Shown here in pieces: positions 55,601-62,472 of a DNA stretch of 64,000 nt (position 1 is the first letter of the stretch; every line of letters begins with the position of its first letter). Source of the DNA: Faecalitalea sp. UBA4312 (GTDB taxonomy: Bacteria > Bacillota_I > Bacilli_A > Erysipelotrichales > Erysipelotrichaceae); the NCBI GenBank assembly GCA_002394635.1, contig DGUK01000026.1, positions 5,940-69,939 on the forward strand, in the 5' to 3' direction. Position numbers and translations under genes: made by a program. The notes below the pieces were generated by a model that was given only the letters and a program-made list of their open reading frames with translations, was not told the DNA's origin and searched no databases.

Positions 55601-56039
55601 CTGGATGTGTTTTAGAAGAAGTTCCGAACACCAGACCCGCACTGTTATTCCCGTTATTATTTGTCGGTTCAAAACGTAGATCCGCCTCCAGGACAAAATC
55701 GTTTGTCTTCTCTTCGAGCCCATTGTACATTGCAAAATGATCACCACCGCTGTTTCCGATAGTGATACTGCTTTCTTCTTCATTGACGTTGAATTCAGCA
55801 ATTCCTATATTATTAAAATCTGTTGTGTTTTCTACTTCCGTCTGACGATCGGATCCCACTAAATCATTACTTTCAATTGGTGCAGAATTCTCTGTGACCG
55901 GTTCCATTGTTTCCTCAACCGCTACATTCGTCACAGGTGCCTCATCCATTTCTTCTGCGTGAATGATATTGGGAACGACCATCAACGCAAAAGCTGAGCC
56001 TAACGCTGAAGCAGAGGCCCATTTTTTCATGTCTTTCAT
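52650..56039 (-). CDS. Secreted GH32 fructan hydrolase with laminin-G-like modules and wall-anchor-like tail
   Basis: 1129-residue exported glycosidase for levan, inulin or sucrose-type fructans. Signal peptide about 1-28; two concanavalin-like modules (about 80-245 and 270-440), a cadherin-like strand region (445-545), GH32 catalytic propeller (555-870) and beta-sandwich (880-1060). The catalytic set is complete: nucleophile Asp in WANDPNG near 570, FRDPKVF near 694, acid Glu in TECPDLYP near 740. The end has Gln/Ser/Met-rich repeats (QGSIMEQGSIMD) and NTG, a hydrophobic helix and GKRRK, like a sortase signal although LPxTG itself is replaced by SVNTG. Confidence 0.93.
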   Translation of the reverse strand: MKDMKKWASASALGSAFALMVVPNIIHAEEMDEAPVTNVAVEETMEPVTENSAPIESNDLVGSDRQTEVENTTDFNNIGIAEFNVNEEESSITIGNSGGDHFAMYNGLEEKTNDFVLEADLRFEPTNNNGNNSAGLVFGTSSKTHPGTYWYAANVDYSRMDRPDLFRVFGAGHDIITTQGSIRDIDLNQPLHLKLDVSADGTLVYSFGNSGSHLYTMSTVISNWQGGYVGLLSFVSEATFYNIHFIDRMDHSQVIGPSGQDLPLGPEYHTNLEDTKYVGGSWVIDDTGLHSDARDVGDTFVYSGVQGQDFVYSTDITFHSPQGAAGLLFRSNNDPSGKEAYAINIDGGSHRVKLWRWFDNDALQLIDEKEVAAKDTYTLKVVAIGSWIQYYVDDVLVASLGDYTLQRDDRGQPTYIDAGLFGLLNWNGDVSFQNTYYQTIDEFFNPVVTDVSVKANQGQAEPASQWNPTEPIRIQYVNNDVETISIHAQTWNPDAKITVYDSNGDRIENIQAIPVQTGINWFQIVSTLISDTGQQVSASYRINVHKFQPDAVYGNEKYRDQYHYSVKEGWANDPNGMVYYNGTYHFFYQFYDDTRWGPMHWAHATSTDLIHWTDQPIAFYPDANGTMFSGCIVVDDKNTSGLFETGQGGLVALITCDGNGQRIKLAYSTDEGRTWNKVEEIAADWYYDPLMDSAFRDPKVFRWADQWFMVIAGGPLRIYSSPDLRNWKLETAYPSLHTECPDLYPIQTDKGIKWVLSRGGRTYKVGDFTNDTGSWRFVPDTYYENYDGIMNFGKDSYAAMTFYVHDFGTPQNPTLPDIIEINWMNTWDDYCNLVADTLGQAFNGTFNLPLKVGLIEDGNGNWLLTQTPVEQLETIRENKLVNLQKTEVTESNNLLDDIKSDTYEIIATFYPGEGTTQFGFKLRKSTQSTAENTGGGRRKLRAARQEQETLIYYDMATGRLYIDRSRSGVILSNRFAEVDSQVVTRNADGSLTLRIFVDRASVEVFTGDYTAAGANQIFPDPGSLYASVYALGDPVIADIEVYSLKRTIFIEKQEGPAIEDPSEQTDTITKEHQGSIMEQGSIMDEKEIKPLQPRQNGSVNTGAGSMAGIHLGAFFTSLVGFFFVGKRRK

Positions 56040-56142
56040 TTCCTTTCCTTTCCGTTTCTTGAAAAAATACCCATCATTTATTGTGAATAGAATTAATATA
56101 TGGCCATAGTTATTTTTAATATACTTTTTTCAATGGACTGTT
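56040..56142 (-). promoter_or_regulatory. Upstream region of the GH32 gene
   Basis: On the minus strand a TTGAAA -35 candidate (56133-56128) is the best promoter element; the -10 is unclear. AAAGGAAAGGAA precedes the ATG. No catabolite-response (cre) consensus was seen. Confidence 0.3.
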
Positions 56143-56173
56143 AATACCCAAAAAAAGCATTCCAATACCCAAA
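56143..56173 (-). promoter_or_regulatory. 21-base-period direct repeat upstream of the GH32 gene
   Basis: AATACCCAAA at 56143-56152 and 56164-56173 (TTTGGGTATT on the minus strand). The period of 21 bases places both on one DNA face, and the proximal copy is 9 bases upstream of the -35 candidate, as expected for an activator of LytTR or AraC type. Confidence 0.45.
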
Positions 56174-56213
56174 TTTAACATATATGACCTTTCGAATTTT
56201 CTTTTTATTGACA

Positions 56214-56251
56214 TAAAAAAACCGGTTTTCCAAATAGGAAATCCGGTTTTA
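56214..56251. terminator. Terminator of the secreted-protein gene
   Basis: AAAACCGGTTTTCC pairs imperfectly with GGAAATCCGGTTTT around AAATA, T-run on the minus strand and partly on the plus. Confidence 0.8.
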
Positions 56252-56278
56252 TGATTATGTTGTTCGGTGATGTATTTA

Positions 56279-57550
56279 TCAATCAAACTGGTATTGCGAA
56301 GGATATGCATAAATGTCGTAATGATCCACATCCTTTGCGGTAATGTCTTTCGGAATAGCTACGGAATTCATAGAGAATCCAATCTTTTCTCCGCTTTTTA
56401 GTGTATCGGACAAGATTGTATAGCAGCTGGCAATCATCTGCCCTTTCTTATTGTACATAAGGATAACAACATTGGTAAAATCACTATCCTTTTTCGAATT
56501 GTTTTCCACACGACCGGTGACGGAGATTCCACCATAAGACTTATCTTTGACCTTTACATCCGAAGTCTTATAACGTACACAATCCACCGTCGCTTCTTTT
56601 ACATTAATATGCGGGACGACTGTCAGATCTTCTAATTCATCAGTATCCAGGATGGTCTCTTCGTAGTAATAAGCTGTTTCTCCCGGCTTAACGATTTGTG
56701 GATAGGCGCTTACATATGTCACACTGTCTACAAGTTCGCCATCTTTGTTTTCCAGATCCATGGTCGCATCTTCTAAATACAGATTGCCTTCTCCTGTATT
56801 TTCAACCGGAACAATGATCTGTACCCAGATAGAATCGATGCTGTCCTGCCATGATGCCACATTCGCCTTGCCAACTTCCCATTTCGCCTTTCCGGATTTA
56901 TCAGAGCTCTTCTTTGACTCTTTTTTGGAATCATCTTTGTTCGTTTTTGTATCCTTAGTATCGGCTGTATCACTTAAGCTTTCCGAAGTCTTACAGATTT
57001 TTTCGAAGTCTCCGTCATATTCATACACGGCATTGTCACTTTCTCCTAAGCAGAAACATACGATCTGCTTGGTATCGGCATTGTAAACGAAGATGACTTC
57101 GAATGTAACAGACATATCTTCGATTTCACCGGTTGCCAGGATTCCATAGGCTTCATAACCGGCAATCGTCAGATCGATTTCATCCTGCACGGATACATCT
57201 GCACCCATACCGGAAATAAAATCGTCCTTGATCTGCTCTTTATACTTACCGAAATCTTTCTGGATGGATGACGGTGCCTTTTCCTCCGCCAACATCAACA
57301 TCACAACAGATTCTCCTGTTTCTGCATAGTAGTATAAAGTGTCATCGGAAGAGTTATCCCCCTTTTCAAAATATGTAGGAATTTGAATGGCCATACCGCC
57401 AAACGTTATGATTTCATTTGTGTTTTCATCAAAACCGTTTTTGTCTTCTCTGGCATAAACAAGAGATGAACCAATCATCGGAACGACCCCGGACAGATTA
57501 AAGCTCAAGACAGTAAAAACAGCTAGGATAGCCGCAATTATTTTTTTCAT
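56279..57550 (-). CDS. Secreted hypothetical protein with FxLYD-like C-terminal domain
   Basis: 423 residues. Signal peptide about 1-33 (cleavage near VYA-RE), a first domain about 45-195 (PsbP/MOG1-like beta sheet look: GMAIQIPTYFEKGD...YYYAETGESVVMLML), a Lys/Ser/Asp-rich linker (200-230), then an Ig-like domain to the end (ISVTGRVENNSKKDSDFTNVVILMYNKKGQMIA), resembling FxLYD modules. No anchor is seen. Function unknown; it may interact with wall or matrix polymers. AAAGGTG before the ATG. Confidence 0.82.
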   Translation of the reverse strand: MKKIIAAILAVFTVLSFNLSGVVPMIGSSLVYAREDKNGFDENTNEIITFGGMAIQIPTYFEKGDNSSDDTLYYYAETGESVVMLMLAEEKAPSSIQKDFGKYKEQIKDDFISGMGADVSVQDEIDLTIAGYEAYGILATGEIEDMSVTFEVIFVYNADTKQIVCFCLGESDNAVYEYDGDFEKICKTSESLSDTADTKDTKTNKDDSKKESKKSSDKSGKAKWEVGKANVASWQDSIDSIWVQIIVPVENTGEGNLYLEDATMDLENKDGELVDSVTYVSAYPQIVKPGETAYYYEETILDTDELEDLTVVPHINVKEATVDCVRYKTSDVKVKDKSYGGISVTGRVENNSKKDSDFTNVVILMYNKKGQMIASCYTILSDTLKSGEKIGFSMNSVAIPKDITAKDVDHYDIYAYPSQYQFD

Positions 57551-57629
57551 ATTATAAACACCTTTCTTTTTTTTTACCGTATATATTCGTTTATATTTTA
57601 CCTTGTTTTAACAAAACTTTGAACTTTTA

Positions 57630-57662
57630 TTCAAAAAAAAGAGACATAAAGATCATTTTATG
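57630..57662 (-). terminator. Weak terminator of the thioredoxin-like gene
   Basis: CATAAA...TTTATG hairpin followed by TCTCTTTTTTTT on the minus strand, overlapping the stop codon. Confidence 0.5.
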
Positions 57663-57946
57663 ATGTTTTGCAGTCTTTTTATTCGATTTATCACCTCATT
57701 CAGTCCAAACGTTCCACTTTTTTCCCATGCGATTTTTCCATTCACGTACAGATGGATGGTCGGTACGCTCAATACGCCGGCCTGAGCAGCCAGTCGAGGA
57801 TGCTCATCAACAGATATATAGACCTTATCCGACAGTTCCATTTCCTGCAGCTTTTGCCAAACGACATGACAAGGAGGACAGCTTTCACTGCCGAAAAGTA
57901 TTAATACGATTTCATTTACGTTTACGATTTCATCGATACTAGTCAT
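57653..57946 (-). CDS. Thioredoxin-like protein (CPPC)
   Basis: 97 residues with thioredoxin fold; active site SESCPPCHVVWQKLQEM near 25-41, with CPPC rather than CGPC, and cis-Pro in SVPTIHLYVNGK near 65. Lacks the N-terminal extension of secreted forms, so cytoplasmic. GAGGAGG before the ATG. A 15-codon frame with two adjacent Cys codons lies just upstream, and palindromes lie further up. Confidence 0.87.
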   Translation of the reverse strand: MTSIDEIVNVNEIVLILFGSESCPPCHVVWQKLQEMELSDKVYISVDEHPRLAAQAGVLSVPTIHLYVNGKIAWEKSGTFGLNEVINRIKRLQNIIK

Positions 57947-57986
57947 TTACTTTATCCTCCTCTCATTGCCCGATACCTACTTTTGC

Positions 57987-58034
57987 TCAAATAGCACGAG
58001 CATCATAACCTGTGACCGGACAACAGATTTTCAT
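57987..58034 (-). CDS. Possible 15-residue leader peptide, cysteine-containing
   Basis: The frame MKICCPVTGYDARAI is preceded by a strong CGAGGAG ribosome binding site at correct spacing and ends 40 bases before the thioredoxin-like gene. The size suggests an upstream peptide or a truncated gene start. The Cys-Cys pair next to a redox gene is suggestive only. Confidence 0.4.
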   Translation of the reverse strand: MKICCPVTGYDARAI

Positions 58035-58071
58035 AGTATTTCTCCTCGTACGAACTTCAAGGGTCGGGATT

Positions 58072-58145
58072 GATTCTATAATCATTATTATAGAATCGGA
58101 ACGGGATTCTATCGAATCGGTTTCCGTCTTGAAATCCATTTCAAA
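58072..58145. promoter_or_regulatory. Cluster of palindromes in the divergent yigZ / thioredoxin-like region
   Basis: GATTCTATAA-TCATTA-TTATAGAATC is a perfect 10-bp inverted repeat (58072-58097). GATTC-TATC-GAATC follows (58105-58118), then TTGAAAT-CC-ATTTCAA (58130-58145). The GATTCTAT unit occurs three times in alternating orientation. The last repeat overlaps the yigZ promoter. Likely operators of an unidentified regulator. Confidence 0.55.
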
Positions 58146-58157
58146 ATCCGATACGAT
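58130..58157 (+). promoter_or_regulatory. Promoter of yigZ
   Basis: TTGAAA (58130-58135), 16 bases, TACGAT (58152-58157), then 6 bases to the ATG at 58164. Weaker than the others; leaderless candidate. Confidence 0.45.
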
Positions 58158-58163
58158 TGAGAC

Positions 58164-58772
58164 ATGCCAAGGATCCAACAAGACTGTACCCATTCCCTGG
58201 AAATAAAAAAGAGCCGTTTCATTACGTATTTACATCGTACGAGCCAGGAACAGGATGCCAGGGAGTTTATAAAAAAAATAAAAAAAGAACATCCGACAGC
58301 TCGTCATTATTGCACGGCGATGATCATTGGTCATATCGTACGTTCCAACGATGACGGCGAACCAGCCGGAACTGCCGGCCATCCCATGCTGGATGTGCTG
58401 ATGCACGAAAAGATGGAAGATATCCTCGTTGTGGTCGTTCGCTATTTTGGCGGCATCAAATTAGGAACCGGAGGGCTGGTGCGTGCTTATAGCAACAGTG
58501 TACAGGAAGCCTTGCGTCATGCGGTATTAACACAGACAACTACGGTTCAGATCTACGAGATCATGTTTCCTTATGATCTGATTGGAAAGCTGGATGCTTT
58601 TTTCCGCATGCAGAATATAGAAATCATCGATAAAGACTACGGAGAATTCGTGACTTATCAGTATGCGGTACCTTCTGACATCACAAATGCCATCCAGGAA
58701 GTAACCAACGGAACGATCTATCCAAAGCGTCTTCAAGATAAATGCATTGAACTACCCATAGAAAGGACATAA
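58164..58772 (+). CDS. yigZ: YigZ/IMPACT (UPF0029) family protein
   Basis: 202 residues, cytoplasmic, function unsettled; eukaryotic IMPACT regulates Gcn2 and bacterial members resemble EF-G domain IV. Conserved blocks: EIKKSRFITYL at the start, HPTARHYCTA, SNDDGEPAGTAGHPMLDVL, VVVVRYFGGIKLGTGGLVRAYSNSV. The second ferredoxin-like domain (IYEIMFPYDLIGKLDAF) is intact. First gene of a plus-strand run to comB. The ATG lacks a Shine-Dalgarno. Confidence 0.93.
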   Translation: MPRIQQDCTHSLEIKKSRFITYLHRTSQEQDAREFIKKIKKEHPTARHYCTAMIIGHIVRSNDDGEPAGTAGHPMLDVLMHEKMEDILVVVVRYFGGIKLGTGGLVRAYSNSVQEALRHAVLTQTTTVQIYEIMFPYDLIGKLDAFFRMQNIEIIDKDYGEFVTYQYAVPSDITNAIQEVTNGTIYPKRLQDKCIELPIERT

Positions 58773-58774
58773 AC

Positions 58775-59038
58775 ATGGATTTATTTATTCTTCTTCTCCT
58801 GTTCTTTATAATAGGAGCCCTTTTAATCTATTTAATGCCGGTATTGGCACCGGTTTTTGCGATCCTGTATATATTCATGGTAATCCGCCGGTATCTGTAC
58901 GGGCACCAGAATACCAGCGAGAACCCGGAGCCAACGTATCATCAAACTTATTATGATCCGCTGAATTCCGCCTCCAACGATCCGAATGTGATCGACGCAG
59001 AATATACGGAAGAATATGAAGAGGATGAAGTACAATGA
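58775..59038 (+). CDS. Small membrane protein, hypothetical
   Basis: 87 residues: hydrophobic residues 2-38 (one long or two short membrane helices), then a polar, acidic tail rich in Tyr, Asn, Glu (DPNVIDAEYTEEYEEDE). Family not recognised. Starts 2 bases after yigZ with GAAAGGA upstream and overlaps the next gene by 4 bases, so it is part of the operon. Confidence 0.75.
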   Translation: MDLFILLLLFFIIGALLIYLMPVLAPVFAILYIFMVIRRYLYGHQNTSENPEPTYHQTYYDPLNSASNDPNVIDAEYTEEYEEDEVQ

Positions 59039-59943
59039 TCGTATCTAACAGCCATCCGTATAGAAAAGAAATCACCTATTTGTTGTCGCAATCCATGATC
59101 CAGATGAGCTCAGCCCAGATCCAGGCATGGATGAAGACAATTTATGACCCTGACAACATGTTCTGCATGATCCAGGATGACCGGGTTGCAGCCTGTATCC
59201 AGGTACGTCACAGTATTTTGGTCTATCAAGGCAAAAAAGCAGCTGCCTGCCAGATCCTTCTGGCAGCTGTCCATCCGGACTACCGACGGAGAAAATATTT
59301 TTCGCAGTTACTGGATGTTGTCTTGGAACAAGCGCAGTATAATGAGTTGTTTACCATCTGCTGCACCGACTTTCCGAAACTGTTTACCAATCGTGGCTTC
59401 CAGCCTGTCAGCCATACTCGGACATGCTGGACTTCCTTGGAAGGCTTTTCCAAAGGTGAGCCGGACAATGTCGTCCCTTATACGGAGGCCATTGATTTGT
59501 ATCCGTTCTACGCAAAGTTCATGAGCTATTTCGATGGCAGTATTCTCTATGACCGGGAAACGTTACAGCGTATTCTTTCCTACTATACGTTGAACAATCA
59601 CAAGATCGTCGTTTTGATGGACCGACAGGACAAAGTACGAGGCTATGCCATTTACCGGCATGCGGAATCCACGATCCACATTGAAATTCTTATGTACCTG
59701 AATTCCAATGCCTTGTATGACCTGCTTCATTATCTATCCAAGAAGACCCGCTCCGTTTCTTTTGTGATTACTGACCAGGAACGTCTGGAGCATATCGTCA
59801 ATGTAGACTATCCGAGAGAAAAGAGTACCATCCTGGCAAGAATCAATGATCCAAAGCTGTTTACTCGCTGGGTCAACAAGAAGACCAACAATGCTCAGAT
59901 GGCTTATGAACGTTTGAAAAGACCGGATTGGAATCATTTATAA
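59035..59943 (+). CDS. GNAT-family N-acetyltransferase (Eis-like)
   Basis: 302 residues. The N-terminal GNAT domain shows ILLAAVHPDYRRRKYFSQLLDVVLEQA near 75-100 (beta4 and CoA-binding turn, though the usual RxxGxG/A is RRRKYF) and LFTNRGFQPVSHT near 125. The second half resembles the extra GNAT-like domain of Eis-type proteins. The acceptor is unknown. It overlaps the upstream gene by 4 bases (ATGA), so it is translationally coupled. Confidence 0.82.
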   Translation: MIVSNSHPYRKEITYLLSQSMIQMSSAQIQAWMKTIYDPDNMFCMIQDDRVAACIQVRHSILVYQGKKAAACQILLAAVHPDYRRRKYFSQLLDVVLEQAQYNELFTICCTDFPKLFTNRGFQPVSHTRTCWTSLEGFSKGEPDNVVPYTEAIDLYPFYAKFMSYFDGSILYDRETLQRILSYYTLNNHKIVVLMDRQDKVRGYAIYRHAESTIHIEILMYLNSNALYDLLHYLSKKTRSVSFVITDQERLEHIVNVDYPREKSTILARINDPKLFTRWVNKKTNNAQMAYERLKRPDWNHL

Positions 59944-59957
59944 ATAAAGGGGAATGT

Positions 59958-60647
59958 ATGAATATAGAAATTTATCAATGTATTGAAGGAGCTCGTCAGG
60001 CTAAAGGTGTAGTCGTCATCATCGATGTCTTCCGAGCTTACACATTAGAATGCGTTCTGTTCAGCCAGAACGCCAAAGAAATTCATCCGGTCGGAAAACT
60101 GGAGCAGGCTTTCGCCCTTAAAAAAAAGCATCCAGACTGGATCCTGTTCGGAGAAAGAAAAGGAGCTATGGTACAAGGCTGTGACTATGGAAATTCCCCT
60201 TCTTCAATTGCCGGTATGGATTTTACTGATCGGACCTTGATCCATTCCACCAGCGCTGGAACGCAGGGAATTGTCAATGCTGTTCACGCCGATACAATTC
60301 TGGTCGCATCTTTGGCCAATGCCAAAGCCACCGCTGCCTGGATACGCCAGAATAATCCGAAATTGGTATCCCTGGTCGCCATGGGCGATGCCGGGATCCG
60401 TCCGACTGAAGAAGATTATCTGTGTGCGCAGTATATACGTAGTTTATTGTTAACGGAATCCTATCCGATCATCGAAAAAACCCGAGCCTTGCGAAATGGA
60501 GCAGGGGCTAAATTCTTTGACCCCTCTACCCAGCATATTTTTCCGAAAGAAGATTTTGCGTATTGTATTGATATAAACAAGTATAACTTCGCAATTTTGT
60601 ATGATATGAAAAAGCACATCACAATCCCAAAAAAAATGCCGTTATAA
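59958..60647 (+). CDS. 2-Phosphosulfolactate phosphatase family (ComB-like)
   Basis: 229 residues from ATG 59958 (MNIEIYQCIEGARQAKGVVVIIDVFRAY), preceded by AAAGGGGAATGT. The ComB motifs are present: VIIDVFRAYT, GERKGAMVQGCDYGNSPS, HSTSAGTQGIVNA, ALRNGAGAKFFDP. The family includes coenzyme M enzymes of methanogens, but bacterial members without that pathway have other, unknown roles. Last gene of the yigZ run; its stop lies in the terminator. Confidence 0.87.
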   Translation: MNIEIYQCIEGARQAKGVVVIIDVFRAYTLECVLFSQNAKEIHPVGKLEQAFALKKKHPDWILFGERKGAMVQGCDYGNSPSSIAGMDFTDRTLIHSTSAGTQGIVNAVHADTILVASLANAKATAAWIRQNNPKLVSLVAMGDAGIRPTEEDYLCAQYIRSLLLTESYPIIEKTRALRNGAGAKFFDPSTQHIFPKEDFAYCIDINKYNFAILYDMKKHITIPKKMPL

Positions 60648-60660
60648 ACGGCATTTATTC
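60629..60660. terminator. Bidirectional terminator
   Basis: AATGCCGTT (60635-60643) pairs with AACGGCATT (60647-60655), loop ATA. The T-run is on the minus strand (for the SPFH gene), weaker on the plus. Confidence 0.8.
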
Positions 60661-61947
60661 GTTTCCTATTATATCTCCGTCATCAAACGGATCGCCACAT
60701 TCCGGACAAAATTTTGGCGGATTTTGCGGATCATCCGGCTTCCAGCCACATTTATCGCAACGATATAAAGGCAGTCCGGCTGGTTTTGGCTTTCCACATT
60801 CTGTACAGAATCTTCCCTGGTTAACTGCCCCACAGCTGCATGTCCAGCCTTCTACCGGTGTCGATTTTGGTTTCCCGCACTGGGCACAGAAGTTTCCGGT
60901 GTTTTCTGCACCACAGGAACAAGTCCATTTGTCAGCTTTTGACTGGCCTGTCTGATAAAGCCCGGCTGCATTCATGCCACCGGTCTGAGCAGCCATATTC
61001 ATTCCCATAAAGCCTGTCATCGCTCCATTTGGATTCTTGGCAGCTTCCCGCATCGCATCGGCCTGTGCTCCGGCTAACTGAGCTGCAGCCATATTCGGAT
61101 CACGGTTGATTGCCGCTTTTTGAAGCTGCTTGATCAGTTCCTGATCTTCCTCCGGCAACGTTATAGAATTGATCGCAATGGACACAACTTCCAATCCGCG
61201 CAGTTGGGACCACTTGTTGGTTAAGGAAAGGTTCATCGCCTGGCAAAGTTCATCTACATGCCCTGTCAGCTCATACGGACGAATTTCCATGGCCGATAAC
61301 TGGGCAAAAGAAGGCTGCAGACCACTGATAAATTCCGACTTTAGCTGACGATCGATTTCCGAACGTTCATAGGTAGAAGATACATTTCCACATACGTTTG
61401 TATAGAAAAGCAGAGGATCTTTTAAACGATAAGAATACACACCGTTACAACGGACAGACACATCAATATCCAGACCGATATTATTGTCAACGACCCGGAA
61501 AGGCACCGGTGTCGGTGTACCGAATTTATTATCAATTATTTCCTTGGTATTAAAATAATAGACTCTCTGATCTTTGGCAGCCTGCCCTCCATAGGCAAAG
61601 CGTTTTCCGATTTCATCAAAGGTCTTACGGATTCCGTCCCCTAAAGATCCTGTGAATATGCTCGGCTCCAGATCTGTACGATAGGTAAACTGTCCAGGTT
61701 CTGCGCAGACCTCCACAATCTTTCCTTGTTCGACGATGATCATGCACTGGCCGTCGGCTACCACAATACCGGAGCCATCAGAAATCACATTGTCCCCGCC
61801 TCTGGTGTTTGAAGATCGTCTGGACGTATGTTTTTGTCCTTTGGCAACCAATGTATCCACGTCCAGGGCCTCACATACAAAATACTCTTTCCATTGATCA
61901 GCTAATGTACTGTTTACAGCACCAGCTGCTGCTCTTAATAGTCCCAT
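60655..61947 (-). CDS. SPFH-domain protein with C-terminal zinc ribbons (YdjI-like)
   Basis: 430 residues. SPFH/band-7-like domain about 10-275 (opening MGLLRAAAGAVNSTLADQWKEYF; AINSITLPEEDQELIKQLQKAA near its end), Ala/Gly/Met-rich linker, and three zinc ribbons: WTCSCGAENTGNFCAQCG, WTCSCGAVNQGRFCTECG, and YRCDKCGWK...KFCPECG. Family members include YdjI, associated with membrane stress modules. No membrane helix is evident. GGAGTAGAGT before the ATG. Followed on the same strand by nothing, preceded by a PH-domain gene. Confidence 0.88.
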   Translation of the reverse strand: MGLLRAAAGAVNSTLADQWKEYFVCEALDVDTLVAKGQKHTSRRSSNTRGGDNVISDGSGIVVADGQCMIIVEQGKIVEVCAEPGQFTYRTDLEPSIFTGSLGDGIRKTFDEIGKRFAYGGQAAKDQRVYYFNTKEIIDNKFGTPTPVPFRVVDNNIGLDIDVSVRCNGVYSYRLKDPLLFYTNVCGNVSSTYERSEIDRQLKSEFISGLQPSFAQLSAMEIRPYELTGHVDELCQAMNLSLTNKWSQLRGLEVVSIAINSITLPEEDQELIKQLQKAAINRDPNMAAAQLAGAQADAMREAAKNPNGAMTGFMGMNMAAQTGGMNAAGLYQTGQSKADKWTCSCGAENTGNFCAQCGKPKSTPVEGWTCSCGAVNQGRFCTECGKPKPAGLPLYRCDKCGWKPDDPQNPPKFCPECGDPFDDGDIIGNE

Positions 61948-62014
61948 ACTCTACTCCTTTTAATTGTTTTTCTTCATTATACATCAATCCACAAAAAGGG
62001 AGAGAAACATCTCT

Positions 62015-62425
62015 CTATATTTGATCGTCAAACCGATCGAAATCAAAGTCTTCCGCCTCTTCTTCCGAGCCGTGATGATTGAGATTCTCCCTTGTATATA
62101 CCCGTTTCTTTTCCCGTTCTTTTTCAACAAACTGAGATAATTGTTCTTTCACCGCACGGCTTTTCTTCACATTCACCAGCTTGAAATCCTGTAAGGATGA
62201 ATCGCTGGAACAAATGGAAATGGTTCCCAAGCCAAAGATTCTCTGGAAGAATCCCTGTGTCAAACCGATATCTTTAATACGGTACAGACGCACCTCATCT
62301 TCTTTGACAGACAAAAAGCCGGTTTTGATGAACAAACGATCTTCACTTAAACTATATACAGTAAATGTCCAAGGCAGTCCGCACCATAAACGCTTACGAT
62401 CCTGCCATATAATATGATTTGCCAT
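62015..62425 (-). CDS. PH-domain (bPH_2-like) protein
   Basis: 136 residues. A bacterial pleckstrin-homology-like domain covers about 1-105 (YSLSEDRLFIKTGFLSVKEDEVRLYRIKDIGLTQGFFQRIFGLGTISI), then an acidic tail. Lacks a membrane helix, unlike many relatives. The role is unknown. GGGAGGTATTCCC precedes the ATG; 67 bases separate it from the SPFH gene. Confidence 0.82.
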   Translation of the reverse strand: MANHIIWQDRKRLWCGLPWTFTVYSLSEDRLFIKTGFLSVKEDEVRLYRIKDIGLTQGFFQRIFGLGTISICSSDSSLQDFKLVNVKKSRAVKEQLSQFVEKEREKKRVYTRENLNHHGSEEEAEDFDFDRFDDQI

Positions 62426-62472
62426 GGGAATACCTCCCTTTCTTTAAAGATATGATACTTCGCTTTCAAGTT

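Noticed and set aside
56116-56331. 71-codon minus-strand frame
   Set aside because: It overlaps the end of the secreted-protein gene and its terminator, and contains no family feature.
58012-58206. 64-codon plus-strand frame before yigZ
   Set aside because: Its Ile/Ser/Glu repeats come from the GATTCTAT palindromes, it lacks a ribosome binding site and overlaps yigZ in another frame.
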